Shown piece by piece: positions 10,530 to 21,014 of a stretch of 64,000 bases of DNA (positions are counted from its first letter, which is position 1; each line of letters starts with the position of its first letter). Made by a program: the position numbers and the translations under genes. The stretch spans positions 12,527,290-12,591,289 of the forward strand of contig OX388316.1 of NCBI GenBank assembly GCA_947579605.1, given 5' to 3'. Below the pieces are notes generated by a model that was not told the DNA's origin, made no database searches, and saw only the letters and a program-made list of their open reading frames with translations. This DNA comes from Athripsodes cinereus (lineage: Eukaryota; Arthropoda; Insecta; Trichoptera; Leptoceridae).

Positions 10530-13234
10530 TAGGGTGGAACGAAATTTTTTTTTCTCGAATTTTGATTTGGAATAGTTGTATTTAGTTGCCTTTTGCCATC
10601 AATAGCCTGCATTAAAAATATAAATATTATCAGACAACGGTAAGAGCCCCCGACAAGACATCGAATATTTTCAAAAAGGACAATTTAGGGGCTATTTGCG
10701 CGGCCTACAAAACAATACAGAACTTAATAAAATAGGTTTGTTTTATTCAAAAACATATTCAAATATAGTTAACTAGCAGTTGCAATCAAATATTTCATCA
10801 TTTTAATATACTTTGGTACTGGGACAGTTGAGCAAAGTGCGGGAGAAAGCGGGGGCAGCACGCTTCGATCAACGAATTTGCAGTGTTTCGTTTCAACTAG
10901 TGTCGATAATATTGTCTCAAGGTGGAAGGTAGCCCGTCAATTATTTTCACCAGTAGGTACTAGTTGATGAACCTACGTTTTTTAAGTGTATTAATATGAC
11001 TTCTACAAGACAAAAGTTAAAATGTCCGATATTTGGTGAAAGTGCAGAGTTCAAGGAGAATATCCTACTTACGTATGAGAATTTGATGAAATTCTTTGAA
11101 TGGGTTCGACAAGACTTAAAAATAAAGGACAACACAACAAAAGAACCTACATTTTTGGAAAAGTGCCAAAACAGTTGAAACAAAAATTGAAGAATTAGGT
11201 ATGAATAAAATCTTCTATTTCAATTGATACACACAAACGAGTTTTACAGTTACTAAAAAATATCACTCAAAATGTTTTGATTTGATTTGTTTGATTTTGT
11301 TTGAAACTTGAAAAAGTCTTTGAAGAAACTAAAGGAAAGAAAAGCAAAAGAATTCGGAGTACAAAGTGGAAAGCTTTTTGACATAGCTGCATGTAAATGT
11401 AAAGAATTTGTAAACTGTACTTGTTTGAGAGAAAATAAAGTGCCAAAAGAGGAACAAAATATTTTTAGAAGACCAACGCACTAACAGACTAATGGTTTTA
11501 GGAAGAACGGATCTTACCTAGAGTAAAAAATTGCAGAAAAGATGATTACGTGCCCCTAAACAAGAAATCAGGCATAATTCAAATACAAGAATTAAAGAAA
11601 TTTCCTTTACTTTATATAGGCTAAATAGGTTTGAAATTAGTTCTAATGTTGACCTTCCTTCTTGTTCGTCGGCCGCAGATGGTCTTGATACCGCGAACAA
11701 AGTGGATCAAAAGCCTATAAAGCTCACGGATGCCAGTCTTCATAGTTTGACAATTGTATGCGATAGATACGGAGTATCAGACCGAGCTGCGGCGGTTATC
11801 GTATCATAAATGTTCTGTATTCTGCTTCTGATGCCGACTCTGAGGCGCACTCGACTAACGTCGTGGGCAGGATGAAACTCAGAAGAATAAGACAGAAAGT
11901 TTGCGAGCAAATTTTAACAGAAGAAAGAGTAACAGAAATTCCTGCCTTATATTTTGATGGAAGGAAAAACCAGACGGCTAAAACTGTTTTAAAAAGATCG
12001 AAGAGATTTAAAGTGATTGTACAAGAGTTCGATTATTAAAGAACCAGGTTCTGTTTATGTTGGGTATGTGTTTCCAACATCGGGCAGTGCGAGAAATATT
12101 GAAAGAGCTATCCACGGCTTTTTGACGACTGAAAATATATCACCAGAGAGTATAATTACTGTTGGATGTGATGGAACAACCACAAATACAGGGAATGTGG
12201 GAGGCGTGATTGGTTTTTTGGAAAAAAGACTATCTCAACCATTGCATTGGATAATTTGTCTCTTATACGCCAATGAGTTGCTATTGACGCTTTGTTTTCC
12301 TATTTGGATAGCCCTACAGCAGAATCTAAATCATTTGCAGGTCAAATTGGTATAGCATTAAAGATGGTTCAAAACATTTATGGAAGCTCATTAACAGCAC
12401 TAGTTATTTGTCGAACGAATTGTTAGCGATTGTGGACCCTGTTTTATTTCGGAGCAGTTACTTTGTTCATCCAGAAAACTTGTTGTTGAGTACGATAACA
12501 GATACGCGTAAGCACATTAGAGAACTAGCTGCCAGACGCATTTTAAAAGCTCGTCAAGTGAATAAAAATTCTGTTTCGCGCATGTTTGAGGTGCCAAAAG
12601 TGGACTTAAATGCAAGTTCTTACATAGACTTGATAAACAGGCAACAAAATAAATACAAAACCTCAATACTGATGAATATTTCCGATAAGCAGTTACAACA
12701 TCTTATTGAAAATGGAGGAGATTCGGTTTTGGAGTTAATGAGACTGCCTTACCACACCCAGGCTGTGGTAAGATCAGTAAAAGATGTGATAGAAGCAGCT
12801 CTACGTGTATGCGATAAGACAAGAAGATAGGGTTTTGTAAAATCTAAATTAGGGTCTCGAAAGCTCATGCCAAATTTTGAGACGAAAAAGGATTTTTGTT
12901 ATGAAAAATGGCGTTATTCATACCGACACAACTTTCTGAAACTGTGTATATTTTTAAAATAAATGATTCTATTAACTAAAATATACTTTTATCTTATCAT
13001 ATAAATGCATAACATATTATATTAAGTTAATATTTTGTTAATAGGGTGTACTTAACAAAGCGTCTGTAAAACTTAAAAATTGAAATTTCAAGTCTATGGC
13101 GGGACCTCTTGCTGTTGAGCTAGAAATTCCAAATTAATGGGTGTTATTTACAATTATATAAGGCAACTTTTGCCTGGTATTCCAATTCGATATTCGAAAA
13201 AAAAATTTTTTTCATACAAAAGTGTTCCACCCTA
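10530..13234 (+). mobile_element. Complete but inactive 2.7-kb DNA transposon, TAGGGTGGAAC ends, 8-bp duplication
   Basis: The element is bounded by inverted ends TAGGGTGGAAC (10530-10540) and GTTCCACCCTA (13224-13234). Inside them both ends run into T-rich then TTCGAAT-like subterminal sequence, so similarity extends for roughly 40 bp with gaps. Outside, both flanks carry the identical 8-mer CCGAACAG (10522-10529 and 13235-13242), a target-site duplication. Between lies a broken long gene (10996-12962). An 8-bp duplication is known for hAT, P and a few other superfamilies. The protein is not a typical hAT or P transposase by eye, so the superfamily is left open. The single-event boundaries are strong; classification is uncertain. 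Confidence 0.88.
10996..12962 (+). pseudogene. Broken gene of the 2.7-kb transposon; conserved metazoan protein family of unknown biochemical role
   Basis: Pieces of one protein lie in order in shifting frames. The N-terminal piece is 10996-11178 (MTSTRQKLKCPIFGESAEF). Then come a Cys-rich piece near 11390-11440 (CKCKEFVNCTCL), CDRYGVSDRAAA near 11755, ALYFDGRKNQTAKT near 11945, VGCDGTTTNTGNVGG and the HWIICLLYANELLL block in 12017-12300, and FPYLDSPTAESKSFAGQIG after a +1 shift near 12290. The C-terminal piece is 12408-12830 (SSYFVHPENLLLS, RHIRELAARRILKAR-type, LPYHTQAVVRSVKDVIEAAL). I recall these blocks from a large set of uncharacterised proteins in aphids, cnidarians and other animals. 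A TAG at 12828 interrupts a frame that continues to 12962 with SRKLMPNFETKKDF, also family-like. The middle between about 12360 and 12408 looks deleted. It is clearly dead, with several shifts and stops. Confidence 0.7.
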
Positions 13235-13331
13235 CCGAACAGCCCTTGTATGGCAATGTCCTCCAAAACAATAGATCCCACACAGAATTTAAAAAGTAGG
13301 TAAGTAATTGTAAGCCGTGGAGCATCCGGCA

Positions 13332-13575
13332 AAGAATTAGTCTCTCGCTCTTGTCCGTAAGTTTTCGAGTGTCCTGTAAAAGGTAGGTGTTCGAAAAATA
13401 AATATATTTACACCTCAAATACAGAGACGAGGTTTGCCACTCATCCTGAATGACTTAATTATTTATTGACACAGAGAAGACGGCCTGCATGTTTGTTGCA
13501 TGCAGCTGGTCTGCTGGCCACCCCACTTGTGGGATATGCCGTGAGGGTGTATTAGTAGCAATTTTAAATTTAGAT
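13332..13575 (+). repeat. Dispersed repeat family A, best full-length copy
   Basis: All blocks of the family are present: AAAGAATTAGTCTCTCGCTC, GTAAGTTTTCGAGTGTCCTG, AAAAGGTAGGTGTTCGAAAA, a GACGAGGTTTGCCACTCATC block, TTGACACAGAGAAGACGG, CTGCATGTTTGTTGCATGC, GGTCTGCTGGCCACCCCACT and TGTGGGATATGCCGTGAGGG. The copy lies about 90 bp outside the right end of the 2.7-kb transposon. There is no open frame, no tRNA-like head and no clear terminal inverted repeat. Confidence 0.8.
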
Positions 13576-13579
13576 TATC

Positions 13580-14380
13580 TGTAAATTTATTGGATAAAAT
13601 TTAATTATTTAATTAATCAATAAAATATAAAATTTCAACGCATAAATTATGTAGACAAATAGCAAATATTCTACGATAAAATTATTTATTTCAATCATGC
13701 ACATCCTTATTTTCAATTCTTTTTAATATCTACTTACCCACGCTACATTGTCGGTTCAAAATACAAATCCCCAAAGGTGAGTATAGTCGTTATGCAATAG
13801 CTTTATTCTGTGTTGTGTCTCTCTGAGTAGGTACCTTTTTTATTAAACCTTCACAAAACAGCCCCCAATAATAATAATAATATTTAGTCGTAGAAGTAGT
13901 TTTCCGGTTCGTTTGATATTTCGGAACATGGTCCTCTATAGTCAAATTTCTATAGATTACATTTACAAAAAAAATGAACGTATTATGTAATTTGTATGCC
14001 TGTATAAACAACAACATACATATAACAGAAATGGTCAATCTATCTGACAGAGCAAAACTTAATGTAATCAATTTTTATATTACTACAGTACAGTATAAGC
14101 AGTACAGTACAGTCATATACCACTAACCATAATAATTGTAATATAACTTTTATGAAGGTCCACTACCAAATCCCTATAATTCGAAATGATCAATTTAATG
14201 ATATGAAATAAAATAAATAATTCATGCCATTCATTTGTTCTTTTCATGTCCCTGATGTTTAATCCCCGAACAAAATTAGATTCTTAATGATTTTTTTTAT
14301 ATTATTCAATGTAAACTGTACAAGATACCTACGTTAAAATACTCTAATTAAATATCGAAAATAATATGTATTTAAAAAGC
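13580..14380. other. AT-rich noncoding DNA
   Basis: No gene is seen. There is a short CAGTACAGTA repetition at about 14084-14115. Confidence 0.45.
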
Positions 14381-14455
14381 ATAGACATACAGATCGAGCT
14401 AATCCCAAATTAATATGTGAATCTTGTTTTATGAATAACAAAAAATAAATTTTAA
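14380..14455 (-). repeat. SINE family 1, short diverged fragment
   Basis: AGATCGAGCTAATCCCAAAT followed by GAATCTTGTTTTATG matches the minus strand of the SINE body (GGGACTAGCTCGAT..TGTGTGAATTG) seen at 39740-39785. Only the tail-proximal part is left. Confidence 0.6.
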
Positions 14456-14906
14456 TAATGATAATGGGATATCATTATAAACCATTATGGTTAGATGGAA
14501 GGTATCACAAACACGGCGATAATAGGTAGGTACCTATTATGCTGCAAATATTCCCATTTTTTATGTAAATTGATTTGTTAATTTTGCAAAGCAACTGATG
14601 ATGTGCAAAAAGAATAAAACAAATTAATAGAATAAAGGTTTTCATTTGTGACATGTTCTACGAATCATAATAATTAATTGTTAATGAAACGTATATTTAT
14701 GATCTGATAACATTTTAACTGAGCCTACTTACAAATGATTATTATTCAATTGTATTGAGTAGGCAATGAATCTTAATCTTAAAAAAATTGGATACTTACA
14801 TTGATGCTTTAAAAGAGTAAATAGGTACTTTATTTCGCTCTCAAGAAACGAGTCAAATGCGGAAATCCATTTCAAATTTTATTCAAATAATAAACAAAGA
14901 AGTACA

Positions 14907-15215
14907 GAATTAATTAAAATAAAACACTTATTTGTAGTATATCCACGGTGACTTTTTATTGGACGCGAGCCGGCTTTCAAGATATCCAGCCGGCTATCAA
15001 GCAGATTCATATTTTATGTATACTAACTATCAGAGGAAGGCTACCTCTTAAAAAAATAATGCTCATCTCTGATATGGGTTTTTGTGGTTTCCCCAATATC
15101 GTTAAAAGCCAAATGCTGGAGATGTTTTTCTTAAAATCCGTCCACAACGGTACTCTATTTCAATTGTTTGTTACCACTGTCTTAACTACCTCTTTTGTTT
15201 TGCTACCCAATGACA

Positions 15216-15258
<43 letters not shown>

Positions 15259-15386
15259 ACCAACCTGTAATTTCTTTACTTTTCGCCAGCCTGATGATGA
15301 GAGCGGAAGCTCTTGAAAGCCGGCTCGCGTCCAATAAAAAGTCACCGTGGATATACTACAAATAAGTGTTTTATTTTAATTAATTC
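14907..15386. mobile_element. Inverted-repeat element with perfect 75-bp arms
   Basis: The arm 14907-14981 is exactly complementary to 15312-15386, with no mismatch that I could find. It starts GAATTAATTAAAATAAAACA and ends CGAGCCGGCTTTCAAG. A related shorter block, CAGCCGGCTATCAAGCAG, sits just inside the left arm. The 330-bp interior holds an AT dinucleotide run (15219-15252) and the sequence CCTGATGATGAGAGCGGAAG followed by CTCTTGAAAG, placed directly before the right arm. The two open frames here (14948-15316 plus, 15345-15160 minus) are the two readings of the same arms, which is why both start MTFYWTRAGFQ. I see no target duplication. Perfect arms suggest a young element or gene conversion between arms. 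Confidence 0.8.
15219..15252. repeat. (TA)n microsatellite
   Basis: An uninterrupted TA dinucleotide run lies inside the 75-bp-arm element. Confidence 0.95.
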
Positions 15387-15389
15387 AAC

Positions 15390-16185
15390 ATGAATTTCCA
15401 CCAAGTACCGTCGGTTGAAAATAACAACTTTAAAGAAGTACAGATTGATAGTTAAATATCAAGAAGATATTTCTATAAATAATGATGGAAAACAAATCAC
15501 TCAGGTAGATCCTAAGATATTCTACTTTCTCTTTCAATAGCTGATGTTAACAATATGAAATAAAATTAAATTTTGCTTTCCGTTGTTCGTAGAATCGATC
15601 ATCTGTTGAGTTTATAATACCCATACCTTTTTTATATAATACTTATAATAATATCGAACTATTCAGTATTGTCCCAAAGTTTTTCATACTTTGTTTTTAT
15701 AAAATCATTATTCCTTTTCATACTTGAATGTTTAAAATAGAGACAAAGGACATAAAACAATGAGTACTTATTGAGCTCGATTTTTTTTCTTTTCTTTAAT
15801 GTTGAGGACAATATGATTGAAAGAGAGTGTCGTTAGTACATTGGTTGGTCCCTATTGTACGGTGTGAGAGCGGATCGCAATATTTTGACAGCTCCCCGTG
15901 GCGATATTTATCGCACGCACCTCCTTATTCATATGTCCTTAGTCCATTATATTCATATGAATTGAAGGATAACGAAGACGGATTGACAAATTTGAAAAAT
16001 TAATTTTTGATCAATCATACATAAAATATCGACTTAGTTACTTCAGAGAGTTACAACGTGAAAACATTCAAATTTCAATGATTGGTAATTGCACAGTAAT
16101 GATTCATAAGAACTTATTTATAAACCTTATATACTTATAAGTATTCTGATACATGCATAATCTGAAAATATAGGATTAAATTCGT
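15390..16185. other. AT-rich noncoding DNA
   Basis: No gene is seen. A somewhat GC-richer patch at 15835-15935 contains the small palindrome GCGATATTTATCGC (15901-15914). Confidence 0.45.
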
Positions 16186-16187
16186 TC

Positions 16188-16362
16188 GTCGGTAGCCTGG
16201 AGGTAGAGTCTCGGCCTCGTGAACATGGGGTCGGTGGTTCAATCCCAGGTGCCAGCAAACTCCCGTTTCACGACACAAGCTTTTAGTAGCTTACTGTGAA
16301 AGGTGTATAAGGTTGTATTTGGATTTATAACAAACCCAGATATATCTTTAAAAAAAAAAAAT
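16188..16362 (+). repeat. tRNA-derived SINE (family 2), full-length copy
   Basis: The head contains an RNA polymerase III A-box-like TAGCCTGGAGGTAGAG and a B-box-like GGTGGTTCAATCCCAGG with typical spacing. The body is CACGACACAAGCTTTTAGTA, a GTGAAAGGTGTATAAGG block and a final A-run at about 16352-16362. A truncated copy is at 6916-7005, and diverged copies at 20898-21010 and on the minus strand at 47030-47150. It encodes no protein and depends on a LINE for movement. Confidence 0.85.
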
Positions 16363-16492
16363 TACTCAATCGCCTGAAAGATATCTTGATGTCTACGAAC
16401 AGTATTTTATTTTATTTTATCATCGAATATAGTCAACTGCGTTACTGCTAATACTCCCATCACACAACCTCAAAAATAATATACATTATAAT

Positions 16493-16551
16493 GAGTTACA
16501 ATCCATTGGATTGGTCTGCAACGAGTTTGGATTTTCTTCTCCATTCCTCCC
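16493..16551 (-). pseudogene. LINE 3' end (last 18 codons), same family as 40.96-42.7 kb
   Basis: Read on the minus strand this encodes EEWRRKSKLVADQSNGL and a stop at 16498-16496. It differs by about two bases from the matching end at 40977-41034. It is an extremely 5'-truncated insertion. Confidence 0.85.
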
Positions 16552-16559
16552 AAAGTAGA

Positions 16560-17900
16560 TTACTTTATTAGTTGTACCTGTACAATGTGCAGACTCGCGG
16601 ATAACATTCATAGTCATAAATTTGTAATTGTCGACTCTGTACTTACTAAGACAAATCAATTAATATGTTTCTAGATCTATAAAGATAATTGATTAAAGAT
16701 TAAAGAATTTATTTAAATCAATGGTATAGGTAGGTACGTATAAATAATTGGAGTATTACTGAAGAATTTAAATATTTTATTCAACGGTTTAGTATTTACA
16801 TATAAAATATTTCTCTTCGCCATATTACCTGTAAAGATTATGATCCAATTCGTCCCTGATGTCCTAGAATGTTTTATTTTTTGAAAGTGTCGTATAAACA
16901 GATTAAAATACATACAATGCATAGGCGTGACCACAAAATCTGACAGTTTTTTGTGATACTCGGAATTTCATAATAAATTTCATACTGTTCCCATCAAAGA
17001 ACTACGCATTAATAATATTATCGTTTCATAGAATCAATAATATTCGTTCAATAGAGATGACAATAGAAAATTTTACCAGAAAATTTGCCAACATGAGGCA
17101 AATAAAATATTAATCATTGCATTATTTTCAAAGTGTCAGTGTGGAGGGTAAATATTTTGTACGTTATTCATTATCAGTTTATAAGATCAGTTGATATTGA
17201 AAGCATGATTATGAACTTTTATTTTTTATAGACTTCTGGTTTTAACAGTCATTCAATATTATGCCCTTAAAATAATATTTATTCTCGGAATAAAGTAGCG
17301 AAATACTAGTTTTATAAAATTGTCATCTAATGCATGTTTTATAACATTTTATATAGGTATTTGAATTGTTTTGATAACTTTTTTATGTAGTATGAATCGT
17401 TGACTGTTCAATTGCTAGTTAGTTTTATTGGTTTATTGTATTCATGCTTATTTTTTTATTTAATACTGTGTTGATACTTTCTTACATATTATATACTTTT
17501 AATTACTTTTTTGATTTTTGATACCATGTAATTGATTTTTTATTCTTATAAAAGCTTTAAGCTGTATGTGTGTGTATAAATAAAATAAAATAATGCATCG
17601 TACTCTGACGAAACTTGATTCGAAATGAAAGACGAAACGAAAATTTCTATGAAATCGACGAATAATTTTAAAATTGATCACTTTAAAGTTTGGACAATCT
17701 ATTACACAATAATATGTTTTCAGTATTAAAAGAATGTACAGGTTTACTGTAATTTACTTATTGCATTTGACGGGTAAAAAAATTAAAATGCTTTAGATAT
17801 ATCTTATTTAATATAAAATTATATCTTAATAATATATCTTATTTATTATAATATAATATTCTACTATAATACATTATGTCAGTACGAGCAATACCATTTT
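16560..17900. other. AT-rich noncoding DNA
   Basis: No gene is seen. Open frames at 16713-16934 and 17499-17681 (minus) are AT-driven and without motifs. Confidence 0.5.
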
Positions 17901-17924
17901 TTCATCCCTTCACACCATCTCCCT

Positions 17925-18120
17925 CAAGTAGGGTAGCCAGCGGACCAACTGCTTGTATATATCATTCAAGCCATCCTCTCCGTGGTAATATGTAAAATCA
18001 AAGGCTTTCGCAATAGGTGACGACATACCGCATTGCTGAACTGAAGGTGAAACACCTACTTTTTACAGGGCACTCGAAAACCGAGGGATGCCTATTTTTT
18101 ACAGGGAACTCAAGAGATTA
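17925..18120 (-). repeat. Dispersed repeat family A, inverted copy
   Basis: The plus strand reads CTCAAGTAGGGTAGCCAGCG, then GACATACCGCATTGCTGAAC, then GGTGAAACACCTACTTTTTA and CAGGGCACTCGAAAACC. These are the complements of the CACTTG, CAGCGATGGGGT, AAAGGTAGGTGTTC and GAGTGTCCTG blocks in reverse order. The GAAACACCTAC..CAGGG end is partly duplicated. Confidence 0.65.
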
Positions 18121-18129
18121 TAAAAAAAA

Positions 18130-18885
18130 CATATTAATTATAAATCCTGCGGTCGTCGTCAGCTTAATGTTGAAGTCTCAGATATTCAATCGAAAAATCT
18201 ATGATTCCTAAATGTTCTAATTTTACCGCTGACGGTCCAACTCCATTTTTATCACACAACCATGTTGCTTTCTATAAGAGCTATACATTTTACTTACATC
18301 TAATATAAATATGTAGGTATACCCAACTATTCTCAGCTCTCCGTGTAACATTCAATATTCAAGATTTTGTATTTAGTTTACGCCTAGAATGTACCTACCA
18401 GCATGATACATGTTTCTTCCTATTTTATAAATCCTAAACTAGTTTCTCATGAAGTCATAACTTACTTCAATTTACGACCAGAGGAAAAGGACCCTTTTTA
18501 ATATATTTTTTGTCGGTGGAAGTTGACAATTTAATCGATGGATATAAAATAAACTTATTTCAATAAATAATGATATTAACATTATATAATACCTATAGGT
18601 ACCTAATACTAGTTTAAAATCGGGTTTGGTCAGGAAATAAAAATCATATCAGACGAAAAACATTTAAATTTGATAGCATAAAGAAACACCGTATTATTAA
18701 TTTTATTATTTAATAGATGTTTGAGGCATTGCCAAATAAATTGTGTAGCGAAAAAATATTTTATAAAATGAAACTTTGTTTCAGAAGAATATACCTACCT
18801 AATATTTTTCTTGTTATTGACGTAGTCAAATTTTAATTATTAGAATTTGTTGATATTTGTTAAAACATTATTTAGAGATATAACA
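18130..18885. other. AT-rich noncoding DNA
   Basis: Nothing recognisable was found. Confidence 0.45.
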
Positions 18886-18889
18886 TGAA

Positions 18890-19200
18890 TTCCACTTTTT
18901 GATATTAATTCAATTCAACGAAATTCAAATTTGAATATTTCAAGAAAACTTGGAAATTTATAAATACAATTAAGTAGTTGCTTTACAAATTTCATGGTAT
19001 AATAAAAAAAAATCAACAATTATCTATATTAATACATAAACGAAGGAAGTATTAATTGTCCAATAGATAATTGTCTTCGTACCTTCTCAAAAGATGAAAC
19101 TTTGTATAGAAAGTGTTACATTTTTTTTATTTCTTGCCTAATCAAGGTATCTATAGATTGTATCGTGTATGTATATTGAATCGATCGGCTTTTCCATTTG
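18890..19200 (+). repeat. Dispersed repeat family B, diverged copy
   Basis: CCACTTTTTGATATTAATTC and, 200 bp on, AAAAGATGAAACTTTGTATAG correspond in order and spacing to 51660 and 51841 in the copy at 51650-51960. Confidence 0.5.
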
Positions 19201-19204
19201 TGGG

Positions 19205-20780
19205 AAATGGCATGCTAGTAAAGATATAGATATACAGAGAAACAGAGAGGGCGCATTAACATAAATATGTACAAACATACTTAAACATTTATATATAGAT
19301 CAGATGTTTGCTTTACAATAATGATTTGTGTTGTGTTATGAGCCTATTGTGTGGTTACCTCAACGGATGTAAAGATTTGATCACATCACATTTAAAGTTG
19401 AACTAGCGGAAGACGTGAAAAAATAATTCAATACCGAATTAAATTATTGTCGATTGTCAACGCTTTATGTATAGAATCTGTACTATACCTACACTCCTTG
19501 TCAAATAATGGGGACATTATATCAAACACTTGATCGATATTATTATAATGTGAATTGCTTAAATAGGACTCTATTTTTATTATTTTGATAGAGATATTAT
19601 CAAATATCATTATGATTATATACTATTATATCATAATATTACATAATATAAGGATCATAGTTATGTATACGAAATTTCAAGGGATTGTGGGATTCATATG
19701 ATACATGCATCCGCTTATTTTAACCACACAAGCACACCCATATTTTGTGAGAGGTTGTCATTATTTTATACTCAACATTTTTACTAGGATTTTACTAGGC
19801 TACATAGGTTGTGGAACTAATTTCTTCTAAAATCTCAAAGATAAATGACGAGTTTATCCTTTTTTAAATCTGTTCAAAAATGTATATCCGAAATAAACCT
19901 AGTCTTATCATAATGTATGAATGACATCATAATAAGAACATAATATTGTTTCATAGCACAAAGAGGATGATGTGTGTATGTTGGCTGACTACCCCACTTA
20001 TGGGAGATGCCGTAATTGTATAAAAATATAGTTTATATCACAGTTTTTGTTATTTAGTTTCATTCTTTGTAATAGTTGCGTCAAGTGGATTTCATTTTTC
20101 GCATCCACTACTAGGTACAAATCCCTTAAAAAATACTTGAATGTAAGAAACTGTTGCTATTAAAAAAAATACAAATGTTTAATCCTCTCTTCTTGGAAAC
20201 AAATTTTAAAACAAAAAAAAAAAAGATTACGCAAAACACTTAGCAACAGAAAACTTTGGTAGGTGAATCAAATATTATACATTTCCTACTTTGTCCTAGA
20301 CGAGATAACCCAGTGTGGTGAAATACGATAAAATAATAAATATTATTATTGTTAAGGAATATAGGTGAGTATTATCTCTTCTCCGTGTCATATGTTTTAA
20401 TTATAACATTATTTTATCTCGCAGGTGATACCAGCATAAATCTAAAGCTCATATATCACCTGAATTATATATCTACTAATATTATTACTACGGTAGTGTG
20501 TTGTGACTGTGCACAAGCAATTAGCTCGTGAAGATTACATTGTTTGTTTTATCTTCAATAATATTATTACCTACATATCCTTTCACAGATAAGGATGTAT
20601 TATTGTATTAAGCTCGGTGTTCCGGTCGTGTTTTATGGGAGGTATTTTAAATTTAATGTTGAATAAAGATAAAATTTAAAAAATATATTTTTTTTTAAAA
20701 AAGAAGTATTTGTCATTATTGATACGGGTAAAATCGAAACCTAATTTAATTCATTAAGTATAGGACTTTTTTTTAACATA
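19205..20780. other. AT-rich noncoding DNA with a family A tail fragment
   Basis: A family A end is visible at 19978-20020 (GGCTGACTACCCCACTTATG, then GGGAGATGCCGT). Otherwise no gene or repeat was recognised. Confidence 0.5.
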
Positions 20781-20782
20781 AC

Positions 20783-20897
20783 ATAACATACATAGACAAT
20801 TTAAACAGATCGAGCTAGTCCCAAAATAAGATGAATCTTGTATTATGGGTACTAACACGACGATACACACATAAATACAATGCACTAAACACATAAA
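20783..20897 (-). repeat. SINE family 1, 3' part, inverted
   Basis: The plus strand reads CAGATCGAGCTAGTCCCAAA, then GAATCTTGTATTATGGGTAC, then TAACACGACGATACACAC and AATGCACTAAACACA. These are exact or near-exact complements of the SINE body at 39695-39785. Confidence 0.8.
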
Positions 20898-21010
20898 CAT
20901 GTTTAGAAGGAGAGACCACGAGATTGATTCCTCTTGTTGCCGACCTACTCTAGCTTCACGGCACAAGCATAATATAATGTGTCGGAGGTGTATATTTTCA
21001 AATAGGTTCT
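20898..21010 (+). repeat. SINE family 2, diverged copy
   Basis: GATTGATTCCTCTTGTTGCC, then CGACCTACTC, then TTCACGGCACAAGCATAATA and GGAGGTGTATA follow the order of the B-box and body of the full copy at 16188. It abuts the inverted SINE 1 copy, so one SINE probably inserted beside the other. Confidence 0.55.
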
Positions 21011-21014
21011 TGTT

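Noticed and set aside
12017..12355. Stand-alone 112-codon gene
   Set aside because: It is one segment of the larger broken transposon gene, with matching blocks up- and downstream in other frames.
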